64,000 bases of DNA from Streptomyces sp. NBC_01775 (GCF_035917675.1 NZ_CP109104.1:8742001-8806000); one strand, 5' to 3'. Shown: positions 37,604-46,336, counted from the first letter of the stretch. Translations and numbers: made by a program. The notes: generated from the letters alone by a model not told the origin.

Positions 37604-38202
37604 ACTTCTCCTCCTGGCCCGCGCTGCTCGTCGTCGACGTCGAGGGCAACGGCACCAACCCGCCCGACCTGGTCGAGGTCGCCGCGCTCCCCGTCCGCGA
37701 CGGACAGCCCGACGAGAGCACCGCGGGCGCCTGGCTGACCAAGCCGAACCGTCCCGTGACACCGTTCGCCACCCGGGTGCACGGCCTGACCAACCAGGTA
37801 CTGGAAGACAAGCCGGGCTGGGAGGAGATCAAGGGCGCGGTCCACGCGTTCCTGGGCACGGCGTGGATCGCCGCGCACAACGCACACGTGGACCACCGAG
37901 TCCTCTCCGCGCACCTCCCGCAGTGGCAGCCGGCCGGGGTCATCGACACGCTCCGGCTGGCCAAGGCCACCTATCCCGACCTGGCCAAATATGACCTCGA
38001 CACCCTGATCGAGCACGTCGAACCGGACCTGAGCCAGGCCCCTGCCCAGCGCCATCGGGCGACGTTCGACACGTACGCGACCGCGCAACTCCTCATCGCC
38101 ATGGCCGGCCGGTACGAGAGCTGGGACCAGCTCGTGGCCGTCGCCGTCCCGCCCGGCCTGCCCGGCGCCCCCGAACCAGAACAGGAGCCCACCCTGTGGT
38201 GA
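37600..38202 (+). CDS. DnaQ-family 3'-5' exonuclease
   Basis: The 200-residue single-domain DEDD nuclease shows Exo I 'VVDVEGNG' (D13, E15), Exo II 'HNAHVDHRVL' and Exo III 'HRATFDTYATAQLL'. It resembles proofreading and RNase T/oligoribonuclease enzymes. In this setting it might trim RNA (for example a tRNA end) or release nucleotides for modification. Starts with ATGA overlap to the radical SAM gene and overlaps the P-loop gene by 7 bp. Confidence 0.85.
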   Translation: MNFSSWPALLVVDVEGNGTNPPDLVEVAALPVRDGQPDESTAGAWLTKPNRPVTPFATRVHGLTNQVLEDKPGWEEIKGAVHAFLGTAWIAAHNAHVDHRVLSAHLPQWQPAGVIDTLRLAKATYPDLAKYDLDTLIEHVEPDLSQAPAQRHRATFDTYATAQLLIAMAGRYESWDQLVAVAVPPGLPGAPEPEQEPTLW

Positions 38203-38813
38203 CCGCACCGAGCCCCACGCATATCGGCGTGATGGGCGCCCACTCCACCGGCAAGACCACGCTGCTCAAGCGCATTGAGAGGGAACTTCGTGGCCACGGC
38301 ATCACCGTGGCCCGTACCGGCAAGCTCGGTCGCCGCGCCGCAAGCCTCGGTCTGCCCAAGATGCAGCACCACACCGCAGCCTCCACCGAGTGGGTCATCG
38401 CGCAGGGCATCGCTGACGAAATAGCCGCAGCCACCCCGCGCTCCGAGCACGCTGAACCCCTCCAGGTCGTCCTCGCCGACCGCGCCGCCTGGGATGCCCT
38501 TGCCTACTACCGCGCAGCCCAGGTATGGCGCCGGGACCGCCCGAACCAACCGGAGCACGACCGGCTGACACTCCTCGCCTCGACTCAGGCACCGAAGTAC
38601 AGCCTCCTCCTGGCGACGGTCCTCGACCCCGCTCTCTCCGTCGCGGGCAAGCACGACCACGACGGCCGCTACCGCACATTGGTGGACCGGCACACCCACA
38701 GGCTGCTCGCCGAGCAGGACATCCCGCACGAACGCGTGACGAGCGACCCCGACAGCCAGACACACGCCGTCGAGCTGGCGCTTCAGCTCTGCCTTACCGA
38801 GGCCACGCCGTGA
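38196..38813 (+). CDS. P-loop NTPase / nucleotide-kinase-like protein (AAA_28)
   Basis: A ~205-residue protein with Walker A 'GAHSTGKTT' and a Walker-B/DR motif 'VVLADRAAWDALAYYRAAQ', as in NadR-type and AAA_28 nucleotide kinases. It may phosphorylate a nucleoside or nucleotide, feeding the NDK-like enzyme. Two tandem GTG codons (38196, 38199) are possible starts with AGGAG 8 or 11 bp upstream. It overlaps the AKR gene by 4 bp. Confidence 0.75.
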   Translation: MVTAPSPTHIGVMGAHSTGKTTLLKRIERELRGHGITVARTGKLGRRAASLGLPKMQHHTAASTEWVIAQGIADEIAAATPRSEHAEPLQVVLADRAAWDALAYYRAAQVWRRDRPNQPEHDRLTLLASTQAPKYSLLLATVLDPALSVAGKHDHDGRYRTLVDRHTHRLLAEQDIPHERVTSDPDSQTHAVELALQLCLTEATP

Positions 38814-39580
38814 GCAGCCCACCGCCTGCGGGCACCCTCACCATCGCCGGGAAAACCGTCTCCCGGCTGGGCTTCGGCACCATGCGCCTCACCGGCCCTG
38901 GCACCTGGGGCGACCCGGCCGACCGAGGCAAGGCCCTCGACCTGCTCCGTCAGGCCGTCCATACCTACGGCATCACCCACATCGACACCGCCGATGCCTA
39001 CGGGCCCCACACCGTCGAGCACCTACTCAAGGACGCCCTGCACCCCTACCCCAGGGACCTGCTGATCGCGACCAAGGTCGGCATGCTCCGTACAGCGCCC
39101 AACGAATGGACACCGCACGGGCACCCCGTCTACCTCCGGGCCAGCGTAGAAGCGAGCCTGCGCCGCCTCGCCGTGGACCGACTCGAACTCTGCTACCTCC
39201 ACCGCATCGATCCGCAGATCCCTCTCGACGACCAGATCGCCGTGATGGAAGCCCTCCAGGACGAAGGCAAGATCGGCCACATCGGACTGTCCAAGGTCAC
39301 ACCCGACGACATCCTCGCGGTGGCACAGGACCTGCCCATCGCTGCCGTGCAGAACGTCCTCAACCTCACCGACCACTCGGACCCAGCAGTGGAACTCTGC
39401 CGGAACTTGGACATCCCCTACGTGCCGTACCGGCCCCTCGGCGCCGGCCACCTCGCCCACACACAGGGAATCCGCACAGCCCTTCGTTGGCTGCTCGAAC
39501 TCGGCGACCACGTCGCACCCATTCCCAGCACCAGCCGACCGAAGCACCTCGAACAGATCGTGGCGTCCGTGGCCGAATAA
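38810..39580 (+). CDS. Aldo/keto reductase
   Basis: A 256-residue NADPH-dependent AKR. The catalytic tetrad is visible: Asp and Tyr in 'HIDTADAYGPHTVEHLL', Lys in 'LLIATKVGML' and His in 'CYLHRIDPQ'. The C-terminal cofactor site is 'IPSTSRPKHLEQI'. It is shorter than many AKRs (~300) but complete. As the last gene of the run it likely performs a reduction in the same pathway. Confidence 0.88.
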   Translation: MSSPPPAGTLTIAGKTVSRLGFGTMRLTGPGTWGDPADRGKALDLLRQAVHTYGITHIDTADAYGPHTVEHLLKDALHPYPRDLLIATKVGMLRTAPNEWTPHGHPVYLRASVEASLRRLAVDRLELCYLHRIDPQIPLDDQIAVMEALQDEGKIGHIGLSKVTPDDILAVAQDLPIAAVQNVLNLTDHSDPAVELCRNLDIPYVPYRPLGAGHLAHTQGIRTALRWLLELGDHVAPIPSTSRPKHLEQIVASVAE

Positions 39581-39732
39581 CTCACCAGTTCGGCAAGGTG
39601 ATCACCGTAAACTGAGTAGCTGGTGGCGCAGTGCTCCTGGGTTCGTCGACGTCAGCGCGGAGCAAGTGCGGGAAACAGACCCGTGAGACGCCCCATTCCA
39701 CCCGACGACCGCCGCCGCGATGATGTCTGCTC

Positions 39733-40503
39733 ATGAAGGAACTTGTTCTCGCCTTGGTGGCTGCGGTGTTCGGACTAGCTGGCACAGTCGTTGGTGCCCG
39801 TGCCGCGAAGAAGGGAGCGTTGATCAGTGCGGAAGTTACCTTGCAGCAAGTTCGCGACCAAGCCGACGTAGATCAAGCCCATTGGCTTCGGCAACAGCGG
39901 CTTCAGGCGTACGAAGGTTTCCTTGCGGCCTGGGACGAGTGCCTCCGCATCATTGACTCCGTGGGTCTTCCTGGGAGCTCCGACTCGCCGGGAATCAACC
40001 CGCTGAAGGAGGCTACTGGCCGTATGGCAGAACGCGCTAGGCGGATCGACATCCTAGGCCCAGCCGAGGTGGCTAGGGCAGCGAAAGAGCTCGCCGTCAG
40101 TATTCGGCGCGACGTGGACCTAGCCACCAAACTCATGGAGCTCGCAGAGTCGCAGCGGCCGGCAGCCGAAAGCATTACCACCGGGACATTACCAGCGATG
40201 GCCTCCGCTGTTGAGGCCATGGAGGAGGCTACGAGGCAGATGCAAGAGCTTACGGCGGAGGCAATCGAGGACGCTCGAGTGCCTCCTGGAGCGGACGCAA
40301 TGTTCGATGCATTCGAACGGGCCGAGGGTCTCGCTAACGTTGCAATCACTCAGGCGCACGCGGGCAATGATGAATTTGCCGTCTTCCTTGAGCAAGCGAC
40401 TGCGCTCGTCGCCGAGCTCAAGAGCAATCAAGAAGCCCGCGAGGGTATTCGCGAGCGGTTCACGACCGCAGCGCGGTACACGCTTGATTCCGCAACTTCA
40501 TGA
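39733..40503 (+). CDS. Membrane-anchored helical protein, unknown function
   Basis: A 256-residue protein whose first 22 residues ('MKELVLALVAAVFGLAGTVV') form a membrane anchor; the remainder is a long, charged, Ala/Glu-rich helix array, probably coiled coil ('LQQVRDQADVDQAHWLRQQR', 'AVEAMEEATRQMQELTAEAI'). Base composition is lower in GC than its neighbours, with many A/T-ending codons, suggesting foreign origin. No ribosome site is evident. Family not recognised. Confidence 0.55.
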   Translation: MKELVLALVAAVFGLAGTVVGARAAKKGALISAEVTLQQVRDQADVDQAHWLRQQRLQAYEGFLAAWDECLRIIDSVGLPGSSDSPGINPLKEATGRMAERARRIDILGPAEVARAAKELAVSIRRDVDLATKLMELAESQRPAAESITTGTLPAMASAVEAMEEATRQMQELTAEAIEDARVPPGADAMFDAFERAEGLANVAITQAHAGNDEFAVFLEQATALVAELKSNQEAREGIRERFTTAARYTLDSATS

Positions 40504-40707
40504 GCATGGCGCCGGATGCCGACTCATGACGCGCTGAGAGACCAGGAGCTTGGAAGATGCGAGCACGCCTCGGCAGGTCAACCCGATCCGCCGGTGCAGC
40601 AGCGTCGAGGTGCGGCCGCGGGTTGCCTATGTGCAGGTAGCCCCGAGGCTATTGAGCGCCCGAGATCGCATCCGGGCGGCTCGGCGAGGTGCTGTTCTGG
40701 TCGAAAC

Positions 40708-41541
40708 TCAGCCGTGCGTCGAGTTTTCCGCCAGCATGACGATCAGGCGTGATCCGGGGGCCGCTAGGGGAAGGAACGCCAGGGCGCGTATCGTCATGAT
40801 CTTTTCGGGTTGTTCCGGATGCCGCATACGTCGGTTGCGTTGGTCTGGATGTGCGCAGGAGACCTGGGTCCGCCACAACTCGCGGGCGCCCTCGCTGCGG
40901 TCGAGGAGGTCATCACACAGGCGGGCGAGCGTGTCGTTGTGGGGTTGGAGCGCGAGCGCGTAGCGGAGTCGGGCGAGGGCGGGAAGTGCCCAGTCTTCCC
41001 GCCAGTTGACCAGGTACTCGCGTGCTTCTGGGCTGAAGAGGCTCACCATCACGTTGGCCCGTTCAGCTTCCGAGCCGGCCGCGATCCAGGGAAACCACTT
41101 CGCGTACGCCGCGTTGAAGCCGGTGACGTCCCAGCTCTGGTTCAGGACGAAGGCCGGGTGGGGGAGCATCCTGTCGAGCACGAGGCGCAGGTCCTGGCCA
41201 GCGGTGTCGTTGGTAGCGGGACGTGTGGGGGGCGGGGGGTGACCGAGGGCCAGGTGGAAGAGGACCGCGCGTTCGGTCTTGTCCAGGCGCAGCAGGTTCG
41301 CCAGGCGCTGGAGGAAGTCCTCTGAGAAGCGCCGGGGCTCGCCGCGCTCCAGCTCCTGGTACCACGTGAGGCTCACGTTGGTGAGGGTGGCTACGTCCCG
41401 TTGGGTCAGTCCGGACTTAGTTCGCCGACGGGTGCTGTCGATTCCCGGGACGCGGGTGTGATCAAGGCGCTCGCGCCAGGCGCGAAGGAATGCTCCCAGC
41501 TCCACGCCCTGCCGCTCTGTGTCGTGGTCTCGCTCACGCAT
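40708..41541 (-). CDS. XRE regulator with MmyB-like ligand domain
   Basis: A 277-residue protein. An N-terminal HTH_31-type motif ('SGLTQRDVATLTNVSLTWYQ' then ELERG) is followed from about residue 110 by the MmyB-like sensor ('PHPAFVLNQSWDVTGFNAAY', 'ANVMVSLFSPEAREYLVNWR'). Members control methylenomycin-type and redox genes and bind small, possibly fatty-acid, ligands. It stands alone, divergent from the ImmA/IrrE gene across about 250 bp. Confidence 0.88.
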   Translation of the reverse strand: MRERDHDTERQGVELGAFLRAWRERLDHTRVPGIDSTRRRTKSGLTQRDVATLTNVSLTWYQELERGEPRRFSEDFLQRLANLLRLDKTERAVLFHLALGHPPPPTRPATNDTAGQDLRLVLDRMLPHPAFVLNQSWDVTGFNAAYAKWFPWIAAGSEAERANVMVSLFSPEAREYLVNWREDWALPALARLRYALALQPHNDTLARLCDDLLDRSEGARELWRTQVSCAHPDQRNRRMRHPEQPEKIMTIRALAFLPLAAPGSRLIVMLAENSTHG

Positions 41542-41789
41542 TAGTCGCCTCTCCGGTGTTGGTGAGGGTCATGAGCCGCCTCCTTTCGGTCGTCGAAAGA
41601 GCACGTCCACAGATTTTCCCTGTACACGGCAACGAAGTGGACTTTTGCGCTCCGAACGGGTGAAGGCGCAGCGTTCTCCGATCAGGAGAGGTGCCACTCA
41701 AAGTGAGTCTTCCTTCTGGGCACCATGGCGTCCGCGTACGGAGCCCTTGCGGTGTCCGTACGCCTTTGTCAGGTCAGGAGGACGAGGAC

Positions 41790-42350
41790 ATGTGGCGTTT
41801 TCCCCGACAGCTTCGGGCCCCGCACACGGTGGGCGCCGGGGAACGGGAGGTGAGAAGGCGTATCCGGCACCTGATGCGGAGGCTGGACGTCCAGCCTCCG
41901 CTGAGTGTGCGGGAACTGTGCCAGGCGGTGGCGGCCGACCGTGGCCGGGCCATCGAGTTGCGGGCTCACCCGCTGCCTGCCTGCGGGCCGCATGGCCTCT
42001 GGCTGAAGCTGCCGACCGTCGACGTGGTGCTCTATCAGGAGTGCACCAGCCGCATACACCAGGACCACATCCTGCTCCACGAGCTGGGTCACATCCTCGC
42101 AGGCCACCAGGGGCGCCGGGACGTGGAGGGCCTTCGGTACCTCTTCCCCGCACTCGCACCCGAACTGGTCGAACAGGTCCTGCAGCGCCACACCTGTGTC
42201 GAGCCGGAGGAGCGCGAGGCAGAACTGATCGCCACGATCATCGGGGAATGGGCCTCGGTGCTCGACGTCCTCGTGCCGCCCGCCCGCACCGTTGACCCCT
42301 CGGCGGCCCGCGTGCGGAGCATCCTGGGAGACCACGGAGGCTGGCAGTGA
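41790..42350 (+). CDS. ImmA/IrrE-type metallopeptidase
   Basis: The 186-residue protein carries the gluzincin motif 'HELGHILAGH'. ImmA/IrrE enzymes cleave XRE-type repressors on stress signals. The partner gene downstream (4-bp overlap) encodes a membrane protein, and an XRE regulator lies next to it, the usual Streptomyces trio. GGAGGACGAGGAC precedes the ATG. The target could be the XRE proteins at either side; this is inference. Confidence 0.85.
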   Translation: MWRFPRQLRAPHTVGAGEREVRRRIRHLMRRLDVQPPLSVRELCQAVAADRGRAIELRAHPLPACGPHGLWLKLPTVDVVLYQECTSRIHQDHILLHELGHILAGHQGRRDVEGLRYLFPALAPELVEQVLQRHTCVEPEEREAELIATIIGEWASVLDVLVPPARTVDPSAARVRSILGDHGGWQ

Positions 42351-43498
42351 CGCTGGTTCTCTTCGCGGTCATGAACCTGGGCGCGCTCTGGAGGGTGGTC
42401 CAGGCCCTCCGTACGCCGCACGACCGCGCCCTGCGCGCACTCGCCCTGTGTCTGGTCTGCGCCTGCGCCGGTTACGCCCTCGCCGTTCCCGACGGCACGG
42501 GAGACCTCGCCGCGCTCGCCGGGGACTCGGTGCCCGAGCACCGCTGGGCGAAGACCGCCCAGTACCTGCTGGTGATGGCCTGCTGCTACACCCTGATGTG
42601 CTTCTACCTGCACTCCTCCAACGCCCCGAAGGCGCAGCGCAGAGCCCGGTACGAGGGAGCGGTGCTCGCAGCGGTGATGGCCGCGCTCGTCGGACTTGCT
42701 GCCTCGGCCCCGCACGGCGCGCTCACCAGAAGCTACGCCGAGGCCGATATGCGCCTCTGGCCGGTCCTCGGGTTCTACGGCCTCACCGGCCTCTACCTCG
42801 GATACTCCATGGGCGCGGCCTGCTGGTGGACCATCACCCACGCGCGGATCTCTCATCGGCCCCATTCCACGGGTCTGTGGCTGGCGGGCAGCGGGATGGG
42901 GGCCATGGCGTTGGCCTGCGCCGGCCACATCGTCGTCATGACCACCCGGGCCCTGGGCGGCACCGCGCCGTGGACGCCGGTGGCGGTTCTGGTCCTGGCG
43001 CTCGGGGTGCTCACTTTCGTCACCGGCCTCGCTTATCCGGCAGTCCACCTCCGCATGGCGGGCGCACTGCTGTGGTGTCGGCGCATCCGTGCGTACCGCC
43101 GCCTGGAGCCGCTGTGGTGCCTGCTGACGCACACCGGGCCCGCTTCTTCCCCCGCCGCATCCTCGGGTCGCTCCGGCCGGGGTGTGCACCGGCGCCTTCA
43201 CCACAGAATCATCGAGTGCCGCGACGGACTCGTTCGCATGAGTCCACAGCTCGCCGAACCCGATGCGGAGTCGCCATCCGAGCGATCACCGGATTCCCTG
43301 GCCGCACGATTGATCCAGGCGTGCGAGTCGGAATCCCTCCAGCGTGACGACAGGCTTCCGGCTGTCAGCCTGGCCCTTCCCGCGGAGCGGGACCACGGGA
43401 GTGAACTGCACGCTCTCCTTCGACTGGCCGACAGCGTGCGCGCACAGTCAGCCGGTGCGCTGGCCAGGCCGAAGGGATGGCTGGCAGGCCGTCAGTGA
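42347..43498 (+). CDS. MAB_1171c-type integral membrane protein
   Basis: A 383-residue protein with about seven hydrophobic helices in residues 1-235 ('ALRALALCLVCACAGYALAV', 'YLLVMACCYTLMCFYL', 'VLVLALGVLTFVTGLAYPAV') and a cytoplasmic tail that ends 'ALARPKGWLAGRQ'. This matches the actinobacterial MAB_1171c/DUF6545 family, almost always beside an ImmA/IrrE peptidase. A role in sensing or export is suggested, but the function is not established. Confidence 0.75.
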   Translation: MTLVLFAVMNLGALWRVVQALRTPHDRALRALALCLVCACAGYALAVPDGTGDLAALAGDSVPEHRWAKTAQYLLVMACCYTLMCFYLHSSNAPKAQRRARYEGAVLAAVMAALVGLAASAPHGALTRSYAEADMRLWPVLGFYGLTGLYLGYSMGAACWWTITHARISHRPHSTGLWLAGSGMGAMALACAGHIVVMTTRALGGTAPWTPVAVLVLALGVLTFVTGLAYPAVHLRMAGALLWCRRIRAYRRLEPLWCLLTHTGPASSPAASSGRSGRGVHRRLHHRIIECRDGLVRMSPQLAEPDAESPSERSPDSLAARLIQACESESLQRDDRLPAVSLALPAERDHGSELHALLRLADSVRAQSAGALARPKGWLAGRQ

Positions 43499-43501
43499 AA
43501 C

Positions 43502-44425
43502 TCAGCCCGCGGAGGGCCCAGGAGGCCGTCCCGGCTCTGGCGGCTTACGCGGCTCAGCGGCGGGATTCGTGTTCTGGAACTCCTCCGCGATCCGGGTGAT
43601 CTCGGCGATCAGGTCTGCCGGCAGTCCTTCGTTGCCGAGTCCGCGTGCGGCCAGGGCGCTGATGGAGCCCTGCTTGAACGCGGCGAGGGCCTTGAGCCCT
43701 TCAACCACCTGGCGCACGGCTTCTTCGTCAGAGGCGAAGAACAATCTGCTGACGCCGAAGTAGTCCGCCAGCCCGGCGAGGACCACATCAGGGGCTCCGG
43801 TTCGGTTCCCTGTGCGCAACGCGCTGATGCCTTCGGCGTCGACGACCGCCGCTTCCGCAGAGGCGTTGACGCCGTCGGCGATCTGCTGATCGGTGGGCGG
43901 CTCTGCATCGCGCCGGGTGTTTTCCAGCAGGTAGTCGATCTTCTCCCCGAGCGACACCGGCATCGCGGAGCCGCCGCTCCCGCCGGTATCGGGCTCGCGG
44001 GCTTCGTTGCCGAAGCTGCGCTCCTGGGCAGCCAGGAGAACTTCGACGCCGACGCCGTACGCCGTAGCCAGAGCGGGGACGTAACGCTCCTTAAGGCGAC
44101 GTACGCCCCGCTCCGCCCCCGTGACGGGGCCTGCGCTCTTCGTGCCCGTGATCTGCACCGTCTCGTAGCGGTAGAGCCCTGCGTCGCACCGAAGGTCGGC
44201 GAGGTCGGGAAGCCCGGCCCGGGGGAACAGGGCATCGAGGTTCTTACCGAGGGCTCGGGCCAGGGCGGGCAGTTTCTCCGGGTCCGGAGATGTCGGGCCG
44301 TCCGCCTCCCACCCGGCGATCGAGGACACCGCCACACCGACTTCAGCTGCCACGTCGCCCTGGGAAAGCTCCGCAGCGCGGCGCACCGCGCGTACGCGGG
44401 CTCTGTCGAAGTGGCGGGCGGGCAT
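43502..44425 (-). CDS. XRE regulator with repeated helix-turn-helix modules
   Basis: The 307-residue protein starts with a standard HTH ('MPARHFDRARVRAVRRAAEL' then SQGDVAAEVGVAVSSIAGWE). A degenerate second unit follows ('RRLKERYVPALATAYGVGVE') and a third, EspR-like unit at about 175-250 ('EKIDYLLENTRRDAEPPTDQ' ... 'LAGLADYFGVSRLFFASDEE'). The ATG at 44425 has GAGG 6 bp upstream and was preferred to 44536. It borders the mobile module, and the region upstream holds a consensus promoter and palindromes. Confidence 0.8.
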   Translation of the reverse strand: MPARHFDRARVRAVRRAAELSQGDVAAEVGVAVSSIAGWEADGPTSPDPEKLPALARALGKNLDALFPRAGLPDLADLRCDAGLYRYETVQITGTKSAGPVTGAERGVRRLKERYVPALATAYGVGVEVLLAAQERSFGNEAREPDTGGSGGSAMPVSLGEKIDYLLENTRRDAEPPTDQQIADGVNASAEAAVVDAEGISALRTGNRTGAPDVVLAGLADYFGVSRLFFASDEEAVRQVVEGLKALAAFKQGSISALAARGLGNEGLPADLIAEITRIAEEFQNTNPAAEPRKPPEPGRPPGPSAG

Positions 44426-44465
44426 CACACCTCGCGTTTCGTCGCACTGAAAGAAATTCGATCCG

Positions 44466-44494
44466 TTGACATTGCGTGTGGGTCGCAATAGTTT
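44466..44494 (+). promoter_or_regulatory. Consensus-like promoter, plus strand
   Basis: TTGACA at 44466-44471 and TAGTTT at 44489-44494 with exactly 17 bp between, the best vegetative-type promoter match I noticed in the window. It points away from the XRE gene, and no gene starts within 500 bp. Confidence 0.55.
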
Positions 44495-44501
44495 CAGCCT
44501 A

Positions 44502-44512
44502 GCGAAATTCGC
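44502..44512. promoter_or_regulatory. Palindrome at the transcription start, possible XRE operator
   Basis: GCGAA-A-TTCGC falls where the preceding promoter would start transcription. Related AAATTCG-type sequence occurs at 44454-44460. A plausible binding site of the adjacent XRE protein. Confidence 0.4.
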
Positions 44513-44881
44513 GACACTGTGCAGGCCCTTCCCCATCGGTGATCGCGGCCTTGGGTCTCGCCGAGAGCGCGTCCTCCTCTCGCTCGGTCAACGCCCCGCG
44601 TTCCGCACGCGGTGCCCCGACCGCAGAGAGGGAGGCCCACGAGCCGCGCAGCTCGGGGCAAGGGGCATGGCCCGATCGCGGACGCCGCGAACCCCGATGT
44701 GCGCGGGCTCGCTGTGAGAGGTCAGCCACTGTGCCGACGACCCCTGCTATCGGCTGGAGTGTTGGCGGACCTGCACATATGTTGCTGGTCCCTCGGCGAG
44801 AGCCGCCGGGGCCGAGGTGCGAGGAGGCGAACCCAGGAGCCGCTTCACGATCAACACACGGGACGCGCCAGGGGGATGAGA

Positions 44882-44916
44882 CCGGCGCCCGGAAGTTAGC
44901 CGCTTCCGGGCGCCGG
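44882..44916. terminator. Strong hairpin, probable terminator
   Basis: A perfect 14-bp GC-rich stem (44882-44895 with 44903-44916) with a 7-nt loop, about 100 bp before the plasmid-type operon. It could end a transcript from the promoter at 44466 (about 415 nt) and insulate the rep operon. The rest of 44513-45017 has only low-complexity frames. Confidence 0.65.
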
Positions 44917-45017
44917 ACCGCCACCCCGAAGGGCGCGGATTCATCACCGGGGCGGGCCGGCTGACCTTTTCGACGAGAGCGGCCGTCCCTCCCCGCCTAC
45001 AAGCGAGGGATTATCGC

Positions 45018-45377
45018 ATGCCCGAATTTCCCGGCGGAAGGACGACCGCTGCTCCGGCCCCCGAGGGCGCGGCAGCTACCGGTGCGTCTCGCCAGCAGCG
45101 GCTGGCCGAGCTGCTTGCCGACATGGTGCCCGGCGCCCGAACCATCCGCGTCTCGCAGCGCGAGCCGGACCGAAACTGGCCCACCCCCAACGCCCGCGCC
45201 TACGACGGGCAGGGGCGGCTGCTGACCCTGAACCGCGCCCAGCGGCTTACCGCTGCCCGCTGGGTCATCCGGGCCAGTCCGGAGCTGGACTGGGACGAGC
45301 CGCACGACCTCGACCTCGCCTCTGGCACTCTGCGGCCCACGGCCGAGGGATACGGCGCTGTCGTCGGGGGGTGCTGA
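45018..45377 (+). CDS. Hypothetical protein of the plasmid-like module
   Basis: A 119-residue protein with a GAGGGA ribosome site, two bases before the Rep start. 'RTIRVSQREPDRNWPTPNAR' and 'LNRAQRLTAARWVIRASPEL' suggest a small compact domain found upstream of rep genes on actinobacterial elements. Function unknown; position suggests a replication or regulation helper. Confidence 0.6.
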   Translation: MPEFPGGRTTAAPAPEGAAATGASRQQRLAELLADMVPGARTIRVSQREPDRNWPTPNARAYDGQGRLLTLNRAQRLTAARWVIRASPELDWDEPHDLDLASGTLRPTAEGYGAVVGGC

Positions 45378-45379
45378 GC

Positions 45380-46336
45380 ATGGCCCGGATCCGCACGCTC
45401 AAGCCCGAGGCGTTCGCCTCCGAGTCGCTCGCCGAGGTGAGCATCGCCGCTGAGCGGACCTTCTTCGGCCTGCTGACGCAGTGCGATGACCACGGCCGCT
45501 TCCGGGACCAGCCCGCCGTCATCGCTGGGCTCCTGTGGTCCCTGCGCCCCGAGCACGGGCCGGTCGGCGTCGAGGACGACCTGTCCCAGCTCGCGGTGGC
45601 GGGGCTGATCTGCCGCTACGAGGTCGACGGCAAGCGGCACCTGCACATCCTCACCTTCCAGCGCCACCAGAGGATCAACCGGCCCAGCGGCGTCCGTCAT
45701 CCCGACTGCCCGCTCCACGATGCCGAGCGGCCTTCCACCGACGATGCGGCGCAGACTGCGGGAGCCCTCACGGAGTCCTCGTTGAAGGATCACGGAGGGC
45801 TCACGGAGGACTCAGTGAGCCCTCACGGAGCAGTGCGTGAGGACTCCGTGAACGGCGAAACAGCAGGTCAGCTCGCATTCAGTGAGGGCTCAGTGAGTCC
45901 TCACGGAGGAGGTGGTGAGTCCTCAGTGAGCCCTCATGGTCCGGATCTAGGACCTAGGAACGTGGATCTAGGATCTTCCCCTTCGGGGGGCGCTTCCGCG
46001 CCCGCACCGGAGTCCGCCTCCACCCAGCAGCTCATCGGCGAGTACGCCGCCTCCTGCGCACACCGCCCGCCGAACGGGGTGCTCGGACACCTCGGCCGCG
46101 AGGTCGCCAAGCTGCTCAAGGAGGGCATCGACCCGGAGCACATCCGCGCCGGGCTGGCCCTCCACCGGGTGAAGGGGCTGCATCCGAGCACGCTGCCGAG
46201 CCTGGTGAACGAGGCGATGAACGCCACCGGGCCGAGCGGTGGCTTGGTGCGGCCGGAATCTGCGAATACCGTGCGCGGTCACCGGGCCTGGGCCAACCCC
46301 GCCGACCCTGCCGCCGCCTACGCCGAGGAGCTGTGA
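45380..46336 (+). CDS. Replication initiator, phage-O/DnaD-like
   Basis: The 318-residue protein begins with the winged-helix seen in phage replisome organisers ('MARIRTLKPEAFASESLAEV' ... 'LLTQCDDHGRFRDQP', 'ILTFQRHQRINRPSG'). Residues ~115-205 are a flexible linker with repeated SVSPHG/EDSV units. The C-terminal ~100 residues are helical ('LGREVAKLLKEGIDPEHIRA' onward), probably binding the loader encoded next. The linker DNA is a cluster of palindromic repeats likely to be its own binding sites. The stop overlaps the loader ATG by one base. Confidence 0.7.
   Translation: MARIRTLKPEAFASESLAEVSIAAERTFFGLLTQCDDHGRFRDQPAVIAGLLWSLRPEHGPVGVEDDLSQLAVAGLICRYEVDGKRHLHILTFQRHQRINRPSGVRHPDCPLHDAERPSTDDAAQTAGALTESSLKDHGGLTEDSVSPHGAVREDSVNGETAGQLAFSEGSVSPHGGGGESSVSPHGPDLGPRNVDLGSSPSGGASAPAPESASTQQLIGEYAASCAHRPPNGVLGHLGREVAKLLKEGIDPEHIRAGLALHRVKGLHPSTLPSLVNEAMNATGPSGGLVRPESANTVRGHRAWANPADPAAAYAEEL
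45767..45940. repeat. Iteron-like repeats inside rep, candidate replication origin
   Basis: TCACGGA occurs at 45768, 45790, 45801, 45823 and 45901, and in inverse orientation (TCCGTGA) at 45845. AGTGAG lies at 45814, 45881, 45892 and 45925, so that the units form overlapping palindromes such as CTCAGTGAG. The spacing is about one to several helical turns. Confidence 0.6.

Noticed and set aside
44539..44964. 141-codon frame between the XRE gene and the rep operon
   Set aside because: Ala/Arg/Pro-rich composition, no ribosome site, and it runs through the strong hairpin; not supported as a protein.
45767..45940. Regular repeats considered as a CRISPR array
   Set aside because: Units are 6-8 bp, partly palindromic and irregularly spaced, inside a coding frame, and no cas genes are near; iterons fit better.
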